From NCBI GenBank assembly GCA_036350795.1, contig JAZBNV010000017.1:12129-76128 (forward strand): a stretch of 64,000 nucleotides of DNA, read 5' to 3'. The position numbers were made by a program, and so were the translations under genes. Of the stretch, positions 57,239 through 64,000 are shown piece by piece (positions within the stretch are counted from its first letter, which is position 1; the number at the start of each line of letters is the position of its first letter). The DNA comes from JAUVKT01 sp036350795. Lineage in GTDB: Bacteria; Bacteroidota; Bacteroidia; Bacteroidales; VadinHA17. The notes under the pieces are model-generated. The model had not been told where the DNA came from. It made no database searches and was given only the letters and a program-made list of their open reading frames with translations.

Positions 57239-57853
57239 TTAAGTTACCAGGTAAAGCAGTGGGAAAAGGAATATCCATATCAGGTCGACAAGGTGCCAGT
57301 AAAGCCCGCTGTTTTCAAGGAAGCCGACCCGCTCGCTGTGTACTTTTCCTGATTTTACTTTAAATACATTGATGGTAAGCAGCACCATTCCTACCAACAC
57401 ATGAAGGGCATGCAGCCCGGTCATCATAAAGTAAAGCCCGAAGAAAAGAATTTCTCCTTTCGGAAGATGCAACATCAGGTCGGAACCGGGATAAAGATGG
57501 TGTTCAAATTTGTACGACCATTCGAAGTATTTATTTACCATAAACACCAGTGCCAGCAGGATGGTAATAAAAATAAGCAGGATGGCAAGTTTGCTGTTTT
57601 TTTTCTGTACAGCGGTGATCGACATAGCCACTGTCATACTGCTTACCAGCAGCACCACGGTATTGAGTGTCCCGATAAAGGCATTTAATTCTTCGCCGGC
57701 ATGGTGAAAATCGGCAGAATACTTATTCCTGAAAACAGCATATACCAGGAATAGCCCCCCAAATAGAAAGAGTTCGGTAAAAAGGAAAAGCCACATTCCA
57801 ATTTTCGACCCTTCGGGATCATAGTGTTCGTCGTGTGAAAGAGTGCTGCTCAT
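57239..57853 (-). CDS. coxC: Cytochrome c oxidase subunit III
   Basis: 204 residues with five helices, the short form typical of caa3 enzymes. Conserved: KIGMWLFLFTELFLFGGLF, FGLYFMMTGLHALHVLVGM, LYWHLVDLIWIFLFPLLYL. It stabilises the catalytic subunit. It follows coxA by 14 bases. Confidence 0.94.
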   Translation of the reverse strand: MSSTLSHDEHYDPEGSKIGMWLFLFTELFLFGGLFLVYAVFRNKYSADFHHAGEELNAFIGTLNTVVLLVSSMTVAMSITAVQKKNSKLAILLIFITILLALVFMVNKYFEWSYKFEHHLYPGSDLMLHLPKGEILFFGLYFMMTGLHALHVLVGMVLLTINVFKVKSGKVHSERVGFLENSGLYWHLVDLIWIFLFPLLYLVT

Positions 57854-57867
57854 AAGTGTCTGAGGTT

Positions 57868-59484
57868 TTAATCTTCATCGGTACTCTTATCGAAGAGGTA
57901 GGGTTTATGTTTTATTTCCGGGATCTCATCAAAATTCTCCAGTGGAGGAGGAGAGGGGATTAACCAGTCGAGAGTGACACCCTTCCATGGATTGGCAGGA
58001 GCAACTTCTCCTTTCCTCCTGTGGTATACCAGGTTACTTACCATTATTATCAGGCCGCTTACCAGGATAAATGCCCCGACGGTTGATATCATATGGCCGG
58101 TCTGGAATTGTGGCAGGTAATCAAAATAGCGCCTTGGCATGCCCTGGATGCCAATAATAAAGAGGGGGAAATACAGAACATTAAAGCCGACAAAGGTAAA
58201 GCCCCAGCCCCAGTATGCCCAGCGGTTACTGTACATGCGACCGTAGATTTTAGGGAACCAGTAATGGATGCCTGCAAAAAATGCAAAGCCCATTCCGCCG
58301 AAGATTATATAATGGAAATGAGCGACCACAAATGAAGTATCGTGTGTCTGGACGTTTGTTGCAAGTGCACCGAGTGTCAGGCCTGTAAAACCACCAATCA
58401 TAAACAGGAAAATAAATGAAATAGCGTATAGAAGCGGTGGTTTAAGGTCTATTGAACCTCCGTACATGGTAGATACCCAGTTAAACACCTTTATAGCACT
58501 TGGCACGGCTACAATAAAGGTCAGAAATGAGAAGAACCACCTCGACCAGTAGCTAATACCGGTTGTAAACATATGATGGCCCCACACGAAATAACCTACA
58601 AGTGCTATGGCAAGACTTGATATTGCAATTGCTCCATAGCCAAAGACCGGTTTCTGGCTGAAGGTGGGAAATATTTCTGTTACCACACCCATAGCAGGCA
58701 GTATCATTACATACACAGCAGGGTGGGAATAGATCCAGAAAAGGTGCTGGAAGAGCAATGGGTCGCCTCCCAGGGCAGGGTCGAAGAAGCCTATGCTTAG
58801 TGTTCTTTCTGCAATTACCATCAGCAGTGTAATTCCTACAATAGGGGTGGCCAGAACCTGTATCCATGCTGTTGCATAAAGCGACCAGGGAAATAAAGGC
58901 ATCTTAAACCAGGTCATGCCCGGTGCTCTCATCCTGTGCATGGTTACTATAAAATTCAGTCCTGTAAGGATAGATGAAAAGCCAAGCACAAATGCGGCTG
59001 TAAGGGCCCATATAACACTTGTGGATGATTCTGCACTGTAAGGCACATAGAAAGTCCAGCCGGTATCGGGTGATCCTCCTCCAATAAATTGTGACAGTAC
59101 TCCCAGTACTGAGCCTGTTAGCCACAGGTACCACGAAAAGAGGTTCAGTTTAGGGAAGGCAACATCTTTGGCTCCTATCATTATGGGGAGGAAAAAATTG
59201 CCGAATACTGCCGCAAGACCCGGGATCACAACTATAAAGATCATAATTATGCCGTGTATTGTAAATATCCCGTTGTAGGTCTGGGCACTCATTATGTCCT
59301 GGCCTGGTGCGAATTTTTCAATTCTCATAAGCAGTCCAAGTGCAGCAGCAACAAAGAAAAAAACTATTATCCCGTACATATAGAGCAGGCCAATCTTTTT
59401 ATGATCGGTTGACGTAAGCCAGCCTAAAATACCGGAGTATTTGCCTTTATGTTCAAGATAACTTTCGTGTGTGTATGTGCTCAT
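57868..59484 (-). CDS. coxA: Cytochrome c oxidase subunit I, A2-type
   Basis: About 538 residues from ATG 59484; the earlier ATG at 59538 would overlap the SCO gene. Haem and copper ligands are present: FTIHGIIM (low-spin haem His), YSHPAVYVMILP (CuB His and cross-linked Tyr), WGHHMFTTG (CuB His pair), VVAHFHYIIFGG (haem His). The YSHP motif in place of GHPE marks the A2 subgroup, which uses Tyr-Ser rather than Glu at the end of the D proton channel. It reduces O2 and pumps protons. Confidence 0.96.
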   Translation of the reverse strand: MSTYTHESYLEHKGKYSGILGWLTSTDHKKIGLLYMYGIIVFFFVAAALGLLMRIEKFAPGQDIMSAQTYNGIFTIHGIIMIFIVVIPGLAAVFGNFFLPIMIGAKDVAFPKLNLFSWYLWLTGSVLGVLSQFIGGGSPDTGWTFYVPYSAESSTSVIWALTAAFVLGFSSILTGLNFIVTMHRMRAPGMTWFKMPLFPWSLYATAWIQVLATPIVGITLLMVIAERTLSIGFFDPALGGDPLLFQHLFWIYSHPAVYVMILPAMGVVTEIFPTFSQKPVFGYGAIAISSLAIALVGYFVWGHHMFTTGISYWSRWFFSFLTFIVAVPSAIKVFNWVSTMYGGSIDLKPPLLYAISFIFLFMIGGFTGLTLGALATNVQTHDTSFVVAHFHYIIFGGMGFAFFAGIHYWFPKIYGRMYSNRWAYWGWGFTFVGFNVLYFPLFIIGIQGMPRRYFDYLPQFQTGHMISTVGAFILVSGLIIMVSNLVYHRRKGEVAPANPWKGVTLDWLIPSPPPLENFDEIPEIKHKPYLFDKSTDED

Positions 59485-59494
59485 ATTGATGGTT

Positions 59495-60271
59495 TTATTT
59501 TTTACGTCTTTTCCTGATAACCAGAACCAGGAAGCCAAGCAAGAGTATAAATAACATAAAACTGCCTACTATCCTTGTTACCTGCAAGGTATAGGTTCTT
59601 CCATTTGGGTCGTAGGCAAAACAGTATTCAAGTATTTTATTGATTGTTGGTCGTTCAATACCCTGCTGTGCCTCTATAACAGCCATTTTAACATCGAAGG
59701 GAAGGAAGTTTATCCCGTAAAGGTAGCGGGTTATTTTGCCCTGGGGGCTTAGCAGGATAATGGCTGAAGGATGCGCAAAGTCAAGTCCCTGTGGTTTATA
59801 TTTAAATCCGACTGAGGCAGTTATCTCAAGAATGTTTTCCTGCGATCCGGTAAGGTAAATCCAGTGCCGCCTGTTTTCTTCTCCTATCTTCTGAACGAAA
59901 TTATTTTTCTTTATAATAGCCTTTTCAGGAGTATCTTTTGTATTAAAGCTTATTGTTATAACCTGGTATTCTTCACCCAGTGTCATATCAAGCTTTTCAA
60001 CCACCTCTGATATCCCTGTGAGCAGCGGACTGCAAAGTCCGGGGCAGTCGAAATACACAAAAGACAGGATGGTAGGTTTATCGATCAGTTCTCCCAGGCT
60101 TACACTGTCGTTTGCTTCATTCAGGAATTTCAGATCAAGCGGAATAAGATCACCAAGTTTTTCAACTATGCCAACCTCGATCAGGTCTTCGTCGATAGTA
60201 GTCTGCGCGCTAACAGGCAGAAAACCAAATACCAGCAGAGCTACAAAAGTTATAGTTTTTTTAATCATCAT
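59495..60271 (-). CDS. SCO1/SenC-type copper chaperone with C-terminal membrane anchor
   Basis: 258 residues. The signal peptide is followed by a thioredoxin-fold domain with the copper site YFDCPGLCSPLL (Cys-x3-Cys near residue 77) and the partner His in DFAHPSAII. A C-terminal helix (VGSFMLFILLLGFLVLVI) anchors it, whereas many SCO proteins are anchored at the N-terminus. It inserts copper into the CuA site of CoxB. Confidence 0.92.
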   Translation of the reverse strand: MMIKKTITFVALLVFGFLPVSAQTTIDEDLIEVGIVEKLGDLIPLDLKFLNEANDSVSLGELIDKPTILSFVYFDCPGLCSPLLTGISEVVEKLDMTLGEEYQVITISFNTKDTPEKAIIKKNNFVQKIGEENRRHWIYLTGSQENILEITASVGFKYKPQGLDFAHPSAIILLSPQGKITRYLYGINFLPFDVKMAVIEAQQGIERPTINKILEYCFAYDPNGRTYTLQVTRIVGSFMLFILLLGFLVLVIRKRRKK

Positions 60272-60279
60272 ATTTTTTT

Positions 60280-61176
60280 TTATTCATCCTCACCAAGATG
60301 GTATACCTTTCTTAACTGTAATAAAACAAAGAAAATAAATGCCCATACTGTAAGAACAACACCCGGGTATGCCATGAGGAGCCACACCGGAGCCTTTCTT
60401 CCAATATTCCACATAGCTCTCTGACTATTCAGTGCCGGCACATCAGTTGGAAGGCCAATAGCCAGTTCTTTCTGCGTAATAATTTCTCCAAAGAGGTCAA
60501 TATCTGTCAGGCGTGCGGTAAGCAATATATTTCCTGTACTGTCGCCCGGGAGATCGTGAGGCATCTCAAAAGCAACCGTGCCAGACTCATCAGTCATCTT
60601 CGGTCTGTCAATCGTAAGATCGCCAAAATAGCGCAGGGCCGATATACTTACTTCGGTATTTGGGACCGGAGTCCATTCTTTACCTTCCAGGCCTGTTACT
60701 TCTGCTGTAACAAGGTGTTTATCACTATCAGTATCCAGGATTATTTTTATCTCTGACCATTTAACATTGCTCAGCTTTGAAATAAGAGCCACCTCCTGTT
60801 TATAGTTATCGTTAAAACTCCTGATATAGGAAATAACATTCCATATATCATTGGGGGAAAGTACCTTTTTAAATGATGGCATCAGTCCGTGTCCCTCGCT
60901 TATTCTGAATTGCAGTGATCCGTCACTGTTTAGCTGGAACTTCTCTGACGCCGGATCACCTGGTGCAGGCACCAGGGCCTGGTAATTGGCTTTACCCGGA
61001 TCGCCATGGCATGATTTGCAATTAAGCATATAGACCGACTCTCCGGCTGAAAAAGATTCTGAACTGAATTCAAAAGGAGACAGCTGTGCTGCCCTGTCTT
61101 CCGGTACTATCCATTCCTGGGAAAATAATAAAGAAGGAACAAGCAGTATTGTAAGTAGCAGTATATACCGTATCAT
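60280..61176 (-). CDS. Membrane-anchored monohaem cytochrome c
   Basis: About 298 residues from ATG 61176, overlapping the NrfD stop region. Signal peptide, cytochrome c domain (CKSCHGDPG near residue 52, Met ligand in GHGLMPSFK), then a beta-rich, Ig-like domain of about 140 residues (VTAEVTGLEGKEWTPVP), and a C-terminal helix (LLMAYPGVVLTVWAFIFFVLL). It likely carries electrons from the NrfD/FeS module to the cytochrome domain of CoxB. The large extra domain is unusual. Confidence 0.85.
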   Translation of the reverse strand: MIRYILLLTILLVPSLLFSQEWIVPEDRAAQLSPFEFSSESFSAGESVYMLNCKSCHGDPGKANYQALVPAPGDPASEKFQLNSDGSLQFRISEGHGLMPSFKKVLSPNDIWNVISYIRSFNDNYKQEVALISKLSNVKWSEIKIILDTDSDKHLVTAEVTGLEGKEWTPVPNTEVSISALRYFGDLTIDRPKMTDESGTVAFEMPHDLPGDSTGNILLTARLTDIDLFGEIITQKELAIGLPTDVPALNSQRAMWNIGRKAPVWLLMAYPGVVLTVWAFIFFVLLQLRKVYHLGEDE

Positions 61177-61177
61177 A

Positions 61178-62536
61178 TTAACTATTTTTCTTTTGCTCAT
61201 TTTCCTTCATTTCTTTTTCTTTTTCCTCGGCCATTTCCCATATAGGTATAACAGGGAAGGATTTTGACAGGAGGGTAATAATAAATAATACCAGGACGAA
61301 GGCCAGCATTGTAATTGAACTTTCAATAATGGTAGGTTTATATACCACCCATTCGCCGGGTACAAATTGCACGGGCAGGAAGGGGTGCTCCTGGGTTGGT
61401 ACAACAATGATATATCTTTTCAACCAGCTGCCTATAAGTACAAATACAGAAATAATAGTTGCAGGAAGGGGTTTTCTCATTGCTTTGAACAGGAGCAGTA
61501 TGGTTGGGATAATAAGTCCCAGAAGCTGCGTGCTCCAGAATAGTAAGGCATGATGGCCTGTAAAAAGAGCCTGCAGGTGTACAGCATCAAATTTCTTTAG
61601 CTTATAGCCCGGTACAAGAAATTCATTTATATTAAAATAGAAGTAAACAATAGCAACCAGTACCAGCAGCTTTGCCATTTTATCGAAGTGCATGTCGGTA
61701 AGATACTCCTTAAGCTTAAAATTATTACGGTAGAAGTACATGGCTATTATTACTGCCGAACTACCGGCTACAAAGGCACCGGAGAGGAAATAGGGACCAA
61801 AGATCGTGCTGTCCCATCCCGACCTTGGTGTAACTGCAAACAACCATGAAGTTACTGTATGAATAGCAAAGGCGGTGGGTATTATTAAAATAAGGAGAAT
61901 ACGTATCGACCTGAACATAATCTTATACTGTGCTTTCTTATGAACCCACCTGAAAGAGAGTAGCTCATAAGCTTTTATTACCCAGGGAGGGGCATCTTTC
62001 AGTCTTGTTTTCCCGATTGCAAGGTCGGGGATCATGGGCAGAAAATACAGCAGGAAGCTTAATACAAAATAAGTGGTTACTACGGTTACGTCCCAGATAA
62101 TTGGTGATTGTATCCTGCCGTACATAAAGAGGTAAGGCAACCTGTCGGGCCTACCCATATCAGTAATAATAACTATACCGGCAATAGCTGCAAAAGCAAT
62201 TGCAATTATTTCAGCAATCCGCGCAATGGGTTTAACCCAGGTATATCCTATCAGTCCGAGAACTGCACTAATAAGCATGCCAATCAGGCTGGCAGCAACA
62301 AAAAAAACGAAGTTGGCTATATACATGCCCCAGCTAATATAGTCGCGCATACCTGTAACAATCAGGCCATTCTTTAACTGCAGGAAGTAGGCGTAAAGAC
62401 AAACCACCAGGCACATTGTCAGGAAGCCCATCCAGAGGATGAATGAGCGGTTTTTTCTGACCGGTGCAAGCAGGTCGCCGGCAACTTTATCAATAATTTC
62501 CGGCCTGGCTATGTGTTTCTTATCTGAGTCTGACAT
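61178..62536 (-). CDS. NrfD/PsrC-family quinol-interacting membrane protein
   Basis: 452 residues with about ten helices. It matches the NrfD-type subunits of alternative complex III (ActC/ActF): MRDYISWGMYIANFVFFVA, IIITDMGRPDRLPYLFMYG, SPIIWDVTVVTTYF, FLVPGYK and SWLKRYIIVVPTQEHP. It oxidises menaquinol at the membrane and passes electrons to the FeS protein encoded 14 bases upstream. It has an acidic/basic C-terminal tail. Confidence 0.88.
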   Translation of the reverse strand: MSDSDKKHIARPEIIDKVAGDLLAPVRKNRSFILWMGFLTMCLVVCLYAYFLQLKNGLIVTGMRDYISWGMYIANFVFFVAASLIGMLISAVLGLIGYTWVKPIARIAEIIAIAFAAIAGIVIITDMGRPDRLPYLFMYGRIQSPIIWDVTVVTTYFVLSFLLYFLPMIPDLAIGKTRLKDAPPWVIKAYELLSFRWVHKKAQYKIMFRSIRILLILIIPTAFAIHTVTSWLFAVTPRSGWDSTIFGPYFLSGAFVAGSSAVIIAMYFYRNNFKLKEYLTDMHFDKMAKLLVLVAIVYFYFNINEFLVPGYKLKKFDAVHLQALFTGHHALLFWSTQLLGLIIPTILLLFKAMRKPLPATIISVFVLIGSWLKRYIIVVPTQEHPFLPVQFVPGEWVVYKPTIIESSITMLAFVLVLFIITLLSKSFPVIPIWEMAEEKEKEMKENEQKKNS

Positions 62537-62550
62537 TCTGGGGTATCAGT

Positions 62551-63528
62551 TTAAATATGTTTGGTGTCGTGTTTGCCCGGTTTCTGGTCTTCCGGGAATT
62601 CAAATAACCTGTTTTTAGGAGGCAGGTAATATACCCTGGGCTGGGTACCAAGTTCGGGCATAAGCCTGTAGCCTGCGTTGTCTTCAAGCAAGAGGCTCAG
62701 TCGCACTGTTTCTTTGCTTGTACCGTTGGTTACAGAGTCTTCGTTTTCGTCGCCAAAGTAGAATACTCCATTCGGACAGGCAGACACGCAATAGGGCAGA
62801 TATCCCTCTCTTACCCGGTCGGCACTGAACAGACATTTTGTAACGGTACCCTTACGCTGAGGTACATTAAGTTCCACATCATAGGTAAGTTCTTCATCAC
62901 CTTCAACTGTTTTTGGTGCTTCCCAGTGAAAGATCCTGGCCGAATAGGGACAGGCGGCGATGCAGAACCTGCAGCCTATACATCTTTCATTATCAATAAG
63001 TACTATACCATCGGGTCTTTTGAAAGTTGCATCAACAGGGCATACAGAAACACATGGAGGATTATCGCAATGCTGGCAGGGCTTTGGCATAAAGTAGGGC
63101 GCACTCGTCTCGTTCTCCTGCATTACCAGGGTATTGATATGGTATTCGTAAGGCCTGAGGTGGTGTGCCGACTGGCAAGCTGCCACGCATTGCCGGGCGT
63201 TACGGCATTTTGCCAGGTCGATTACCATAACCCATCTTCTGCCTGCAATTCCCTGTCTTCCCCTTGATTGGAGAACTTTTAATTCGGATGTGACTTTTTT
63301 TATCTCGCTTACCGGGATTTCTACAAGCTTATTATCTTCGGTAAGTACCCTGACGGTATCTTTCGGACCTTTATCCTTCTCATATTTATAACCCGAGTAT
63401 ATTGCAGCTCCTCCTGTAACTGCTGCAGCACCTACAAGGCCAATGGATTTCATAAAGTCGCGACGGGAGCTTTTCCCTGCTTCATCGTTAGTGTTCCGCG
63501 AAGCCTTGCTCTTTTTTTCTTCTTCCAT
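62551..63528 (-). CDS. Tat-exported ferredoxin-like subunit with two missing cluster cysteines
   Basis: 325 residues. A twin-arginine signal (SSRRDFMKSIGLVGAA) predicts export. There are four cluster motifs of the DmsB/PsrB type. Motif II (CQHCDNPPCVSVCP) and motif III (CIGCRFCIAACP) are complete. Motif I is CRNARQCVAAC, with Ala where the second Cys belongs. Motif IV is CLFSADR...YCVSACP, with Ser where the second Cys belongs. Motifs I and IV normally build two clusters together, so each would keep three cysteines. It should relay electrons between NrfD and the cytochrome. Confidence 0.9.
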   Translation of the reverse strand: MEEEKKSKASRNTNDEAGKSSRRDFMKSIGLVGAAAVTGGAAIYSGYKYEKDKGPKDTVRVLTEDNKLVEIPVSEIKKVTSELKVLQSRGRQGIAGRRWVMVIDLAKCRNARQCVAACQSAHHLRPYEYHINTLVMQENETSAPYFMPKPCQHCDNPPCVSVCPVDATFKRPDGIVLIDNERCIGCRFCIAACPYSARIFHWEAPKTVEGDEELTYDVELNVPQRKGTVTKCLFSADRVREGYLPYCVSACPNGVFYFGDENEDSVTNGTSKETVRLSLLLEDNAGYRLMPELGTQPRVYYLPPKNRLFEFPEDQKPGKHDTKHI

Positions 63529-63548
63529 GTAATGTTCTGAATGATCGG

Positions 63549-63902
63549 TTATTTTGCTTCTTCAGATCCAGCTGCATCTGCAAGCTTAAAGCCGGTAACT
63601 TTATAACCGGAAGCCTCAATAACTTTTCTTACTGCTGTGGTATCTGTTTTGCCCTCTACAAATTTAATATGTGCATTGCCGGAGGTATGATTTGCCTCGA
63701 CAGATCCAACACCTTCAACTTTAGTTACACCCGATTCAATTGTCTCTTCACAACCTGTACATGTCATTCCTTCGATTTCAACCTCGTAAAGCACATATTC
63801 AACAGACATATCTGCCTGGGCCGTTTCGTCTGTTTTCTTATCCTTATTCTGGCATGAAACCAGCATTACAGATACTAAAAGAAAGTAGCTTAAGTATTTC
63901 AT
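63549..63902 (-). CDS. Heavy-metal-associated (HMA) domain lipoprotein
   Basis: 117 residues. Lipobox LVSC (Cys17), polar linker, then a HMA domain with the copper site GMTCTGCEETI (Cys48 and Cys51) and ANHTSGNAHIKF. The C-terminus is Ala/Glu-rich. HMA domains usually sit in the cytoplasm or in P-type ATPases; an exported lipidated copy ahead of an oxidase operon suggests a copper carrier for SCO and CuA assembly. It is the first gene of the operon in view; 63903-64000 is AT-rich leader with no clear promoter. Confidence 0.85.
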   Translation of the reverse strand: MKYLSYFLLVSVMLVSCQNKDKKTDETAQADMSVEYVLYEVEIEGMTCTGCEETIESGVTKVEGVGSVEANHTSGNAHIKFVEGKTDTTAVRKVIEASGYKVTGFKLADAAGSEEAK

Positions 63903-64000
63903 TTTTTATAGTTTAAGGTTCGGCATAAAATAAGCAAAAATTCTCGTAAATAAAAACATCATATATATCAGTGTAGATATGTTGATATAAGACACAAGAC

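Noticed and set aside
1..64000. CRISPR array or phage/transposase genes
   Set aside because: No spaced direct repeats of 25-40 bases, no cas, integrase or transposase motifs seen. The short-period repeats have no spacers.

Overview
The window comes from a member of the Bacteroidota, most like Bacteroidales/Marinilabiliales. The signs are Bacteroidota-type promoters (TTTG about 17-20 bases upstream of TAnnTTTG) in place of strong ribosome binding sites, a GSCFA protein, an apparent IPExxxVDY-family protein next to rnc, a DUF5916 protein, SusC-like and OMP_b-brl-type TonB receptors, a type IX secretion sorting domain, LytTR/LytS regulators and a GH92 glycosidase. No plasmid, phage or CRISPR genes were seen. 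Most of the window is ordinary chromosome.

Layout. 1-2.5 kb: a truncated ECF sigma factor, a membrane anti-sigma-like protein, a lipoprotein and a second, convergent ECF sigma factor. 2.7-8.2 kb: hydrolase, GSCFA protein, TonB receptor plus lipoprotein, and a tiny protein that is little more than a T9SS sorting domain. 8.4-15.5 kb: sigma-54 activator, lptE, TPR-type protein, secG, groES-groEL, lepA. 15.7-17.9 kb: an OmpR-type response regulator and histidine kinase, flanked by two non-coding regions that look transcribed. 18.3-21.5 kb: PH-like membrane protein, rnc, fabF, acpP. 21.7-30 kb: purN, tRNA-Arg, leuS, an M23 lipoprotein, a PD40-type lipoprotein and a DUF5916 protein. 30.1-34.8 kb: a TolQ/ExbD-type motor operon, tRNA-Ser, ansA, tatD. 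34.9-44.5 kb: two gdhA paralogues around dprA, then tadA, aspS and miaB. 44.9-47.2 kb: an AT-rich, overlapping four-gene cluster of exported proteins. 47.3-55.1 kb: GH92 glycosidase, flippase-like protein, LytTR response regulator and kinase, and a divergent TonB-type outer-membrane protein. 55.2-63.9 kb: one respiratory operon of ten genes.

The respiratory operon, in transcription order, is HMA copper-binding lipoprotein, Tat-exported FeS protein, NrfD-type quinol-site membrane protein, monohaem cytochrome c, SCO, CoxA, CoxC, CoxD, CoxB (with fused cytochrome c) and haem O synthase. It reads as a minimal quinol-to-oxygen electron path: an FeS/NrfD/cytochrome module feeding an A2-type caa3 oxidase, with copper-delivery helpers, but without the large ActA/ActB subunits of alternative complex III in the visible DNA. 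The FeS subunit has lost one cysteine in each of its first and fourth cluster motifs.

The least expected signals are non-coding. (1) A near-consensus sigma-54 promoter on the + strand at about 18.1 kb faces about 160 bases without an ORF that end in a strong terminator. (2) A second ORF-less promoter-terminator unit at about 15.6 kb carries a 19-base sequence complementary to the first. (3) Exact 7-9-base-period repeats lie directly upstream of the -7 elements of lepA, dprA, aspS and miaB, with a looser version at leuS. The GH92 enzyme has Gln at the usual catalytic-acid position, which suggests a phospho-mannose substrate.
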